From: Actinomycetes bacterium
GTDB lineage: Bacteria; Actinomycetota; Acidimicrobiia; Acidimicrobiales; JABEUL01
Direction: 5' to 3'
NCBI GenBank assembly: GCA_021790815.1
Contig: JAJYFT010000005.1
Location: forward strand, 1 to 57,314
Length of the DNA: 57,314 nucleotides
Shown: in pieces, positions 41,214 through 50,462 of the stretch
Layout: every line of letters begins with the position of its first letter
Numbering within the stretch: position 1 is the first letter of the stretch
Translations under genes and position numbers: made by a program
Notes under the pieces: model-generated
Seen by the model: only the letters and a program-made list of their open reading frames with translations
The model's database searches: none
Told to the model about the DNA's origin: nothing

Positions 41214-43682
41214 TTAAGCAGAAATTTCAGCCAACTCATTTTGAGGATCATAATCGGAGCCAGAGTTTTCATATCGTTTGACGATTCCTCTAGAAACCCA
41301 TTTGTGTTCTTCAGCCCAAACTAAAACAGGTGGAAGAATAACTAATGCGCAGAACAAAGCAACAGTTACATTCATAGCAACTATTATTCCAAAACCACGA
41401 AGTAATGGCATGCTAGACGTTGCCATTACACCAATTCCTGCAATTGCAGTTAAAGCTGAAACAAGAAATGCTCTTCCAGTTCTCTGCGAAGTTATATCCA
41501 TTGCTTGGCGAGGGTTTAAGCCTCTCCCGATCTCTTCAACAAACCTCAGTAGAATCAAAGAGGTGAACTCTGTACAAACTGCAACCACTAATGGACCAGC
41601 TATTGCAGTCATAGGTGAAAGCTTTAGATTGAGAGCAAAAGCTATTAGCGAAACAGCACCAACAGCAATCGTGACAGGGACTAGTGACAAAACTGCTCTC
41701 ACTAGACTTCGCAACCTAACAGTCAAGAAAGCTCCAACTAGAATTATTGAAAGATAGGTCAATATTTTTCTAGAAGCCGCCAAGTTCTCAATTAGACCTA
41801 CCCCAACTACTGCAATTCCTCCAGGGGCTTCGTTAACTCCAACAGGGATATTGACGATAGGTGTTCCTTGAAGTGCTTGTACCACGGGTTGAAGACCCTC
41901 TAAGGTCTCCGTTTTTGCCCGAAAGATAATGCTCATATAGGTTCCACCATTTGCAACCATTAATTTTTGAATTGCAGGTGGCGTCAGCTCATAGGCTTGC
42001 AAAACTTCTCCCGCTGTTGGAGTCATCTTTGATGCACCAGGAACGTCTATGATCTGATCCAAAAAGTTCACAAGGCCAATACCTTGAAATACGACAGTAC
42101 CATACTGACTCTGTATAGTTCTACTAAGTTGACTCACATAGTTGATAGTTGTTGATGAAAAAGGTTGATCAGTTTTAACCATTACACCCATTAGATTGTC
42201 TGAACCAGTTCCGGCTCGCAAAGTTTCAATTCCTTGAATAGCTTTAGAATGTGGGTTAACCCATTGAATTGGATCTGTTTGTAGTACAAGTTTCCCTTCA
42301 ACAAAAATGCCCCCGAAAAATATTAAGATACTTACAACGGAGAGGGGAATAGCTGCTTGCTTAGGGAGACTTCCTAAAAATACAACTATTCGAGAGAGAA
42401 CTCCTTTCGAAAAGTCCTTTCCCTTAGTTGGTGATTTGTACTCCCTAATTCCTAATACTGCCAACGGGATTATAATGCTGCCTACACAAACGGCAACTAT
42501 TCCGACTACAAGCAACTCTCCAAACTGCCTAATCATCGGAACCTTAGCGACAAGAAGTGCCGTGAAGGCAAAAACAGCATCAAAGGTGACAACTAAAAGC
42601 GCAGGTCCCAAGTTCCTTGCAGTTTCTTGAATCGGATGTGAAGATCTGGCTAAAACTACCTCTTCTTCAACTCTAGAATGCATCTGAATCGCATAGTCAA
42701 TCCCAACCCCCAAAAGAACGGGCAATCCTGCAATACTAGAAAGCGTTAACGGTATTCCAAAGTACCCAGCTACCCCAAAAGCCCAAATTAATCCGATCCC
42801 AACCACAATAAATGGAAGTAGTCTCCACCTGACGCTAAATGTGAGCAACAATATGAGAATCATTATCAAAGCTGCGATTGAGCCCAGAGTAAACATGCCG
42901 CCCTTTAAGTAATCATTAATTGTTTTCAATAAAGCTGGTACACCAGTTGTATCGATTGAAACATTTTGAAACGAAGTTTGGTTGACTATCTGCTGAACAG
43001 AAGCCGCAGCATTTGACTCTTGATCTATACTTAACCCTCCTTTAAGAAAGACATAGATCAGCGCGTGCGTACTATTCGGGAAAAAAGACTTGACCGCTTC
43101 TCTGAGAGTCCCGTCCGGATTATGTGTCAACACATTGACCCAGTTTGGGTTAGTTTCAACTCGTTGATTAACTGGAACTGCAGTCATCTGCTTTAACTGA
43201 GCCTGAATGTTGGCCAAACGGGCCGCTTTACCCGACGCAGAAGGGTCGGTTTGGTAGGCATTTAAAAGTAACCCGGCTACAGCTGTATCAACTGGAGAAC
43301 CGCTCTTTGAGGACAACAGGTTCTCAGAAAGGGTGTACTCATCTTGTGGTGTCGCTACGGAAAACACTGATGGATCCTTTGAAAGTTTCGCCTCAATAGA
43401 TTTAAAAGCAGCCTGATTTTGAGGAGTAAAAACATTATTTATTGTAAGTGGAGAATGCATCGTTAACATAATCGCCATCGGATCTCCTCCGAAAACTTTT
43501 TCATATGCAGCGTTTTCTTGTTGGGCTATGTCGCTTTGATTCAAATAACTAGCGTTACTCGTAACAAACTTAAGGTGAACTATTCCTAATCCGAGGCTCA
43601 AAGTCACTAATAGACCTACTACCGATACTATTCCAGCCCTTTTGCCTAGGTTCAACCCAAGCCACGACCACCAGCGTCTCAT
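41214..43682 (-). CDS. RND-superfamily (MMPL/HpnN-like) transporter
   Basis: Two 6-TM modules; GLPVLLGVGIDYAIQMHSRVEEE and SPMTAIAGPLVVAVCTEFTSLILLRFVEE. Confidence 0.9.
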   Translation of the reverse strand: MRRWWSWLGLNLGKRAGIVSVVGLLVTLSLGLGIVHLKFVTSNASYLNQSDIAQQENAAYEKVFGGDPMAIMLTMHSPLTINNVFTPQNQAAFKSIEAKLSKDPSVFSVATPQDEYTLSENLLSSKSGSPVDTAVAGLLLNAYQTDPSASGKAARLANIQAQLKQMTAVPVNQRVETNPNWVNVLTHNPDGTLREAVKSFFPNSTHALIYVFLKGGLSIDQESNAAASVQQIVNQTSFQNVSIDTTGVPALLKTINDYLKGGMFTLGSIAALIMILILLLTFSVRWRLLPFIVVGIGLIWAFGVAGYFGIPLTLSSIAGLPVLLGVGIDYAIQMHSRVEEEVVLARSSHPIQETARNLGPALLVVTFDAVFAFTALLVAKVPMIRQFGELLVVGIVAVCVGSIIIPLAVLGIREYKSPTKGKDFSKGVLSRIVVFLGSLPKQAAIPLSVVSILIFFGGIFVEGKLVLQTDPIQWVNPHSKAIQGIETLRAGTGSDNLMGVMVKTDQPFSSTTINYVSQLSRTIQSQYGTVVFQGIGLVNFLDQIIDVPGASKMTPTAGEVLQAYELTPPAIQKLMVANGGTYMSIIFRAKTETLEGLQPVVQALQGTPIVNIPVGVNEAPGGIAVVGVGLIENLAASRKILTYLSIILVGAFLTVRLRSLVRAVLSLVPVTIAVGAVSLIAFALNLKLSPMTAIAGPLVVAVCTEFTSLILLRFVEEIGRGLNPRQAMDITSQRTGRAFLVSALTAIAGIGVMATSSMPLLRGFGIIVAMNVTVALFCALVILPPVLVWAEEHKWVSRGIVKRYENSGSDYDPQNELAEISA

Positions 43683-43847
43683 TTGTCTCCTTCACAATAG
43701 GTAAGAACTTACTATAATTTGTCAACCGACCTCATTGAGTGGTCATAATTGACGAAAATGACAATAAGACGGCAGGCTATCACCAAACACCCCCTCCCTG
43801 TCCAGTCATTCTTATTTATTGTATCTGACTTGGAGTTTAACAATAAA

Positions 43848-43874
43848 CACAAGCCCTATAAAATAGGGCTTGTG
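43848..43874 (-). terminator. Hairpin terminator downstream of the sigma-factor gene
   Basis: CACAAGCCCTA-TAAAA-TAGGGCTTGTG, an 11-bp perfect stem followed on the minus strand by the T-rich TTTATTGTT. Confidence 0.8.
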
Positions 43875-43908
43875 CTGGTAAAATAAATTTCAAAATGTCT
43901 AAATATTA

Positions 43909-44586
43909 TTAAGCGGACAGTGCTAGCGCTGCCACTTCAGGTCGTGATCCTAATCTCTTAAGAGCTTCACGTTCAATTCGTCGAATTCTCCTAACTCCGA
44001 CTCCAAGTTGATTTGCTACGCTTTCAAGTGATGCTGGTGGTTTACCTCTCAGCCCAAATCTTAGCTCTACAACATCTCTTTCCATTCCGATTAGTTCTAT
44101 AACCGCTTTCCTAAGATCGTCCTTTGTAATTTCCATCTCAACGTCGCCTTCAAATCCCGAGTCTTCACCTGCTACTAACTCCCCTAGCGTCACGCTTCCT
44201 TCGTCCTCAGCAACTGGCTGATCAAGAGAAACGTCACTCAGACGATTCCTCTCTACTGCCCTCTGCAAAGACTGCCGGATCCACCAGGTTGCATACGTCG
44301 AGAATTTAAAACCTCTTTCCCACTCGAATTTGTCGACGGCTCGCATTAAGCCTATAGTGCCTTCCTGAACTAAATCATCAAAATCAGCCGAACCTTGATA
44401 TCTCTTAGCCCAGTGAACAACCAACCTCACATTTGCGGCCACCATTGCCCGTCTCGCTTCTTCGTCACCGTTACGAATCCTTTTAGCTAGTTCAATCTGC
44501 TCATTATGGCTTAACACTCGGTGACTAGTAAGGGTAGTACCAAGCCTGTAGTTTCTTTCATCGTTTAAATCGTCTCTATTACTCAC
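43909..44586 (-). CDS. RNA polymerase sigma-70 family factor (SigA/SigB-like, no long region 1.1)
   Basis: [61 protein letters not shown]; region 4 EEGSVTL...[16 protein letters not shown]. Confidence 0.92.
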   Translation of the reverse strand: MSNRDDLNDERNYRLGTTLTSHRVLSHNEQIELAKRIRNGDEEARRAMVAANVRLVVHWAKRYQGSADFDDLVQEGTIGLMRAVDKFEWERGFKFSTYATWWIRQSLQRAVERNRLSDVSLDQPVAEDEGSVTLGELVAGEDSGFEGDVEMEITKDDLRKAVIELIGMERDVVELRFGLRGKPPASLESVANQLGVGVRRIRRIEREALKRLGSRPEVAALALSA

Positions 44587-44718
44587 ATATCCTCCAATCA
44601 GTTCTATTAGTGGTCAACAAGGTAGCTGGTTGTATAATTCCATGATTGGCAAGAAATTTTAAAAAAACGCTTGAAACCAACTAAAAATCAATATAATGTT
44701 TTGAGTTGCTGGCGCACT

Positions 44719-45573
44719 TTACTCTTGTGACATCTCAATCGAGCGCGATGTCGCCTGTTTGATAGCGTTCTTAACTGCATCATAGAAGCCTTCTTGATCC
44801 AATGTCTCAATCCCTTTCGCAGTCGTTCCATTTGGAGATGTAACCATCTCTCTAAGTTCTCTTGCACTCTCTTTTGACTGAGCCATTAGTGTAGCGGATC
44901 CCAAAAAAGTCTGAGTAACTAGATTTTTGGATATTTGAGGGTCTAAGCCAAGTTCAATCCCAGCTTCAATCATTGCCTGAGCTAAATAAAAAATATAAGC
45001 TGGGCCCGATCCACTAAGACCCGTAACAGCATCCAACTTTTCTTCGTCCACTATTTCAACCGCACCTAAAGCGAGAAGAATTTGCCTCCCCCACTCCAAA
45101 TCTTCGTCAGTTGCATTTTCACCTTTCGCAAGAGCAGACGCAGCACTTAATACAAGCGCTGGAGTGTTTGGCATAGCTCGCAAAATTGGAACTCTACCAT
45201 GGGAATATTGAATTAGCTTTTCAGTTCTAATTCCTGCCATGACTGAAAGAATCCTTTTAGGCAAGGTTTTTTGGGAAACAAATGCTTCAAGTGTTTCTTT
45301 CGCATCTTTTGGTTTAACCACAATTACTGCACCAGATGCTTCAACATAAGACTCTGAAACAAATAGCCCTTTAAAGTTATCCTTCAAAAACACTTGTCTC
45401 AAAGCATCTTTTTCAACGATTGCCACCTCTTTAGGCTTAGCCCATTCAGATTCGATCAATCCAGAAACCAAAGCTGAACCAAGGCGACCTCCTCCAACTA
45501 TCATCAATTTAAATTGTAAATCATCATTCACTCTAGATTGCCTCGCTTTATTATAAGTAACATATTTTACCAA
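44719..45573 (-). CDS. proC: Pyrroline-5-carboxylate reductase
   Basis: LMIVGGGRLGSALVSGLIES; LRAMPNTPALVLSAASAL; VTGLSGSGPAYIFYLAQAMIEAGIELGL; MVTSPNGTTAKGI. Confidence 0.95.
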   Translation of the reverse strand: MVKYVTYNKARQSRVNDDLQFKLMIVGGGRLGSALVSGLIESEWAKPKEVAIVEKDALRQVFLKDNFKGLFVSESYVEASGAVIVVKPKDAKETLEAFVSQKTLPKRILSVMAGIRTEKLIQYSHGRVPILRAMPNTPALVLSAASALAKGENATDEDLEWGRQILLALGAVEIVDEEKLDAVTGLSGSGPAYIFYLAQAMIEAGIELGLDPQISKNLVTQTFLGSATLMAQSKESARELREMVTSPNGTTAKGIETLDQEGFYDAVKNAIKQATSRSIEMSQE

Positions 45574-45617
45574 CCAACATTGGACTTCTATACGTCAAAA
45601 TCTACGTTCAACACTAC

Positions 45618-46106
45618 TTAACTATTTTTAGATTTTTTATACTTATAAGAACCTTTATAGCCGATTGACATTGCGGTCGGAAAGAACTCTTCTGAATACG
45701 CGTATATCGCGCCTACAATTTCATCCAGCTTCAACTCTGTGACTCCCACAACTGGTTCACTGCCAACAAGATAAATGGCGTTCTCTAAGCCAAGAGAGAA
45801 ATGGACAATGTTTAACGTCGAATTCTTCCGCAATAGATAGCTATAACATTGATTCTCTTCAACAATTGGGCCGGGCATAAATTGAGATTCAAAAAAAAGG
45901 CTCCTTTGATCCATATCAAACCAAATTGAAATAAAACTCTTTGCCTCTCCTTTAAGCCTTACAAACCATCTATCATTATCTGGTTCTCCACCCACGGCAT
46001 CGACTAAATCATCGAATCTCTGCGACGATGTTTCCATCCAATTGCAAATTACCTCTCGCGCTCGATCTCTTTCAAAATCTGTCGCGACAGAAAAAGTCAA
46101 GAGCAC
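45618..46106 (-). CDS. YbjN-domain protein
   Basis: Position directly downstream of mshA and the fold-typical pattern; overlaps the mshA 3' end. Confidence 0.7.
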   Translation of the reverse strand: MLLTFSVATDFERDRAREVICNWMETSSQRFDDLVDAVGGEPDNDRWFVRLKGEAKSFISIWFDMDQRSLFFESQFMPGPIVEENQCYSYLLRKNSTLNIVHFSLGLENAIYLVGSEPVVGVTELKLDEIVGAIYAYSEEFFPTAMSIGYKGSYKYKKSKNS

Positions 46107-47344
46107 ATCACCAGAGATTTACTCATAAGCTCTTCTTGAACTCTTAAAATAGCCACTGCGGTCTCTTTCCAAGTGTACTTTGAAGCCATTTCGGCTGCTC
46201 TGTGTGCCATTGCTTCAGCCAGTTCCGGATTTGTCAAGATTCGTAATATCGCATTTGCGTAGTTCTTTGTTTCACGCGAGTCAATCAAGAATCCAGTCAA
46301 ACCATCTTCGACTAGTGTGGTTAAGCCTCCAACGTTGCTTGCAACAACAGGAGTCCCACATGCGAGAGATTCAAGAGCAACAAGCCCGAATGACTCAGAA
46401 TGACTAGGTACTAATGTCACATCACTTGCACGATAAAATGTCGAAAGCACGTGATGCGGTTGTGGTTCAATAAATTGCACTCGTTTTGTTAGGTCTAAGT
46501 CTTTGATCAATTGCATTGAAAGTTCGAACTCTTCTTCACCGTGCACACCGCTCTTGCCGCCTATAACGATCATATTCGCGTCTATTTGCTGAACCACCTC
46601 ATGAAATGCTTGAATCCCAATCGATAGGCCCTTGAGTGGTTGAATTCGTCCAACGAAGGTGACAATATTGCTATTAACGTCATAACCAATTGCTTTTTTT
46701 GCTTGAAATTTTACACCACTTGTAAAATAAGCACGATCGATACCTAGAGGGGCAATTAGCACTTTCGACCTATCTGTAGAGTAAAGATCGACAAGTTGCT
46801 CTCTTTCCACTTCACTAGAAGCGAGAACCACGTCAGAACATTCAATCACTGAAGCTTCAGCTTTTTGCCGCCTAATTGATTCATGGGCATTAATTTCTTC
46901 AATGCTTTCTTGAGCCTTAACTCTATCTAAAGTATGGAAGGTTGAAAATAGCGGGACATCAAAAGCATGTTTCAAAACATGACCTGCAAGCCCACTTAAC
47001 CAGTAATTTGCATGAATGAAATCAATTTTCTGACCTACTGCTTCCAGTTCAATTAATAGTTTTTCAACGCCATCAACAAATTCGGGTACCAGTTCCCAGA
47101 GTCTTTCTTTCGGAAATTCACCGACAGGACCAGCCTTAATGTTATATACAACTACACCCGGTTCTACATAAACCTTATCGGGTTCATTTTCCGATATTTT
47201 TCTGACAAATATGTGGCAATCTACCCCAAGGCGCGCTAAGGCACTCGTCAGTTCTTTCACATAAACGTTCATTCCCCCGCCATCTCCAACACCAGGTTGC
47301 GCTAGTGGCGATGTATGCATTGAAATTACAGCGACTCGTGTCAC
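46097..47344 (-). CDS. mshA: D-inositol-3-phosphate glycosyltransferase (mycothiol biosynthesis)
   Basis: VAVISMHTSPLAQPGVGDGGGMNVYVKELTSALARLGV; FVGRIQPLKG; PSHSESFGLVALESLACGTPVVASNVGGL. Confidence 0.92.
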   Translation of the reverse strand: MTRVAVISMHTSPLAQPGVGDGGGMNVYVKELTSALARLGVDCHIFVRKISENEPDKVYVEPGVVVYNIKAGPVGEFPKERLWELVPEFVDGVEKLLIELEAVGQKIDFIHANYWLSGLAGHVLKHAFDVPLFSTFHTLDRVKAQESIEEINAHESIRRQKAEASVIECSDVVLASSEVEREQLVDLYSTDRSKVLIAPLGIDRAYFTSGVKFQAKKAIGYDVNSNIVTFVGRIQPLKGLSIGIQAFHEVVQQIDANMIVIGGKSGVHGEEEFELSMQLIKDLDLTKRVQFIEPQPHHVLSTFYRASDVTLVPSHSESFGLVALESLACGTPVVASNVGGLTTLVEDGLTGFLIDSRETKNYANAILRILTNPELAEAMAHRAAEMASKYTWKETAVAILRVQEELMSKSLVMCS

Positions 47345-47359
47345 AATGTCTTTAGAACT

Positions 47360-47752
47360 CTATAAGTCAATTTCGGCTTCCAGTTCAGTTTCCACATCAT
47401 CTTTACTAGATGTGTTCTGCTTTAAAAAGAGTCTGTACAGTTGCAATAACGCACTTCTCTGCTCGTCATTCAACTGAGAGTCTGCCAAAATAGCACGACC
47501 TAAATCCAATTCACTGTCTTGGCTTTCAAGGATTCCAGCCCTAAGATAAAGTGTTTCGGCTGAAATGCGCAGAGCTTTGGCTATCTGCTGAAGAATTTCA
47601 GCAGACGGATGCCGAAGTCCTCGTTCGATTTGGCTTAAGTATGGATTTGATATGCCTGCAAGCTCGGAAAGACGTCGAACCGACAGGCGGGCAGAATTTC
47701 TTTGCTCTCTTATGAAAGTGCCAAGTTCTTCGAGTCGGCTTCCATGGCTCAC
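47360..47752 (-). CDS. XRE-family HTH regulator
   Basis: LGTFIREQRNSARLSVRRLSELAGISNPYLSQIERGLRHPSAEILQQIAKALRISAETLYLRAGIL. Confidence 0.95.
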   Translation of the reverse strand: MSHGSRLEELGTFIREQRNSARLSVRRLSELAGISNPYLSQIERGLRHPSAEILQQIAKALRISAETLYLRAGILESQDSELDLGRAILADSQLNDEQRSALLQLYRLFLKQNTSSKDDVETELEAEIDL

Positions 47753-48327
47753 TTAAGCCATCCATCAGCAGAAGCCTTACCGAGTTTATATCGGCGTACA
47801 ATCTCTTCCTGAATTACATCAATAGCTTCATGACATTTCCGTCTTGAGTCAGACAGTTCTCGTTCAAAGTTTGCTAAACGCTCTGTAATACGCTTTGCTT
47901 GATCAGCTTCTAAGTTGGTCAGCTCCCCAACGGACTTTCCTTCGAGTACATTGCTAACTACTGAGTTGAGTTCTTCGAACAGATCCACATCATGATCATT
48001 TCCAGTAGGCGATGACACTTGCAACCTTGATGGATCTGCAAGCGAAGCTTGAGAAAGTATTCCAGGTAACCTATTTACCAGATCATGTATATCAGCAACT
48101 GACAACTCTGCCTCTCCTCCCAGATCAGTTTTGTCGATTAAACCTGCGTGAGAAATGTCTAACCAACCCTGAGAAATTCTTCTCATTATCGATAATGAAG
48201 TTTCAATCGCCTGAAGCTCACTACGCTTAGCTCTTAGATCTTCCACTGAGTAGACGCTTAAGTCATTCCTTAGAATTTCTAAACAACGTTCTTTCACTCC
48301 TGCTAATGCTTCTGTCTCTAATCCCAT
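47749..48327 (-). CDS. rsiG: RsiG/AmfC-like c-di-GMP-responsive anti-sigma factor
   Basis: Exact E(X)3S(X)2R(X)3Q(X)3D at aa 42-57 (ETSLSIMRRISQGWLD), and a second copy at aa 155-170 (ERELSDSRRKCHEAID) with His at the Gln position. Confidence 0.82.
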   Translation of the reverse strand: MGLETEALAGVKERCLEILRNDLSVYSVEDLRAKRSELQAIETSLSIMRRISQGWLDISHAGLIDKTDLGGEAELSVADIHDLVNRLPGILSQASLADPSRLQVSSPTGNDHDVDLFEELNSVVSNVLEGKSVGELTNLEADQAKRITERLANFERELSDSRRKCHEAIDVIQEEIVRRYKLGKASADGWLK

Positions 48328-48610
48328 TTCACTCCAAAATACGAGGTCTTATGCCTACAACTAAATACTAATATATTTCAAGTTAAAGCACTTCAATAAG
48401 TAACTTCTTATTAACTCTAAAATATTTGCCTAAACTCGACTCTTTTGCGAGTTTCGCAGTTACTTAACTCAGAAAATACCTTCAAATGCCAAGTTTTCAT
48501 AAAAATACGCGTTTATCCTAGGTTGATTTAATTGGAATTGAAACCAGTAATTCCATTGCACAGCAACAGTTTAAACCTTGCAAATTAAATGGCAAAGCAC
48601 AAACTGGCAA

Positions 48611-48979
48611 TCAGCTTAATCGTCTCAAAATCTTAATCACTTTTGAGTCTAACATTTCGAGTTTTATTGAACCAAATATTCTAGAATCAGTTGATTGGCC
48701 AGGTTGATCTCCCACCAAAACTCCATAATTCCTGTCAACGACAACCAGTCTCTTAATAATTTGTCTCTTACTGGTTCTAGGATCTTTAAGAACAACAATA
48801 TCGCCAGATCTCGATCTAAATGGAATTAGTTTTATCTTAAGTGTAACCACGTAATCACCATCTCTTAGAGTTGGTTCCATGCTATTTCCAGACACTTTTA
48901 GAATGTTAAACGCATACAGTTTAACTGCAGATATAGAAATTAGCGTAGATATCCACAACATTACTTTTTTTGAAAACAC
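48611..48979 (-). CDS. sodX: S26-family signal peptidase, probable Ni-SOD maturation protease
   Basis: VSGNSMEPTLRDGDYVV (catalytic Ser), RQIIKRLVVV (Lys), GDQPGQSTDSRIFG. Divergent from sodN. Confidence 0.85.
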   Translation of the reverse strand: MFSKKVMLWISTLISISAVKLYAFNILKVSGNSMEPTLRDGDYVVTLKIKLIPFRSRSGDIVVLKDPRTSKRQIIKRLVVVDRNYGVLVGDQPGQSTDSRIFGSIKLEMLDSKVIKILRRLS

Positions 48980-49524
48980 TCAAATTCCTACTAAAACCTT
49001 TATAAAACTATTACAAAAATCTTAGTGTAACATCTTCCCTTCCATACTAACCCACTACCTACTAACCAAGCTTTGTCGTCTAAAATTCGTTCAAGGTGTA
49101 CCTCCCTTTGCTACAACCATTTCCGGTATATAGTGCGATACCGCTCTACATCGAGTGGCTCCCTACTTGCGACAAGGATTTTTAAGGCTCATTAATAAGT
49201 GTTTTGTTCGGATAACCACATGGGTGGCTTGGAAGACCCCATCGCTCTTGAGAGCCTACATTATTATGTGCCTAGTTCCCTAAAGATGCCTGGATTGGGG
49301 TTTAGAGCTAATCATCCATCACCTCGCATGCTTTATATTTTGCTTACTCACAGATTCACTTAATTTCACTCATTCCAGTGACCATACCAGCGAAAAATTA
49401 CTTTAAAGTAAAGCGATTTTCTTAAAGTAATTACAAACGTCCTTTAATATTCAAGATAAAGTCACTTCGAACAAGATTTGCGTATAATCTAATTACTAAT
49501 GAAAACCATTTATTAGGAGGAAAA

Positions 49525-49932
49525 ATGTCAATTAAGCACAAACTTTTAAAATTTATTAACACTGGAACGGTAAATGCACACTGTGACTTACCATGTGGTA
49601 TTTACGATCCCACACAAGCAAGAATTGAAGCTCAATCAGTGAAAGCTTGCATGGAAAAATTTAACGCTTCAGACGACGATGTTTTTCGTGGAAGAGCTGT
49701 TTCAATCAAAGAGGAGAGGTCAGAGCTTGTAAAACATCATTTGTGGGTGCTTTGGACTGACTATTTTAAGCCAGAGCATAAAGATAAATTCCCTGAACTG
49801 CACGATCTTTTCTGGAGGGCAACCAAATCTGCTGGTGAGGCCAAAAAAACAAATGATACTGCCGTAGCCGATAAGCTTCTTGATGAAATAGCAGAGATTG
49901 ACAGAATTTTCTGGGAGACCAAGAAAGGCTAA
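49525..49932 (+). CDS. sodN: Nickel superoxide dismutase
   Basis: Ni-hook HCDLPCGIYDP after a short propeptide (MSIKHKLLKFINTGTVNA|HCDLPCG); KHHLWVLWTDYFKPEHK. Confidence 0.97.
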   Translation: MSIKHKLLKFINTGTVNAHCDLPCGIYDPTQARIEAQSVKACMEKFNASDDDVFRGRAVSIKEERSELVKHHLWVLWTDYFKPEHKDKFPELHDLFWRATKSAGEAKKTNDTAVADKLLDEIAEIDRIFWETKKG

Positions 49933-50243
49933 CTGCCTGAAGAAGACTCGTCTTCTGATTCTCCAACATTGACGACGGTATTTGTAACTTCGGTAACATC
50001 TGCCAGAGTATCTCTATGAGCAGGGATGCCGATACCATTTGGGATTTCGGTAGGGAAAGGGGCATTTACAACAACAGGTACGGTGCCGTGTTCATTACAT
50101 GCGTCTCGTAGCGGATTCGTGAGCATGGCATCCTTGTTGATAGCAGCACTACACAGGACACAAATACCATAAGTTGACTTGTTCATCCTCTCCAAAGCTT
50201 TTTCGATATCATCAAGTTTTTTGGAATATTCAATTGTATCCAT
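49929..50243 (-). CDS. TraR/DksA-like zinc-finger protein with CxxC-x17-CxxH arrangement
   Basis: ALERMNKSTYGICVLCSAAINKDAMLTNPLRDACNEH resembles the DksA/TraR C4 finger, with the last Cys replaced by His. Confidence 0.72.
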   Translation of the reverse strand: MDTIEYSKKLDDIEKALERMNKSTYGICVLCSAAINKDAMLTNPLRDACNEHGTVPVVVNAPFPTEIPNGIGIPAHRDTLADVTEVTNTVVNVGESEDESSSGS

Positions 50244-50462
50244 TACCTAAACTCTAGAACTTTTCGCAATAATTAAGTTAAAAATAGATAATTTTTATTT
50301 ACACGTGATAAAAAAGTGTGTATAATCACTGGTAGTGGTTGTCACGTATATTGGAGTAGTTTTTTATGCCGATTTCTTAAGAAATACGGTATTTAGTTCC
50401 GATATTTGACAAAAGAGATATTATAGATTTTATACAATCGACCGCCTCTGGGAGGTTTAATT

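Noticed and set aside
41278-41757. 159-aa plus-strand ORF, and similar ORF at 42307-42630
   Set aside because: Antisense to the conserved RND transporter; no recognisable domain.
43909-44586. Sigma factor as the direct RsiG partner (WhiG)
   Set aside because: Sequence looks SigA/SigB-like with a region 1.2/2 typical of group 1-2 factors; not linked to the rsiG-like gene. Left as an open question.
49140-49400. tmRNA, RNase P, SRP or 6S RNA in the sodX-sodN gap
   Set aside because: No diagnostic conserved segments of these RNAs could be recognised by eye; an Rfam scan is needed.
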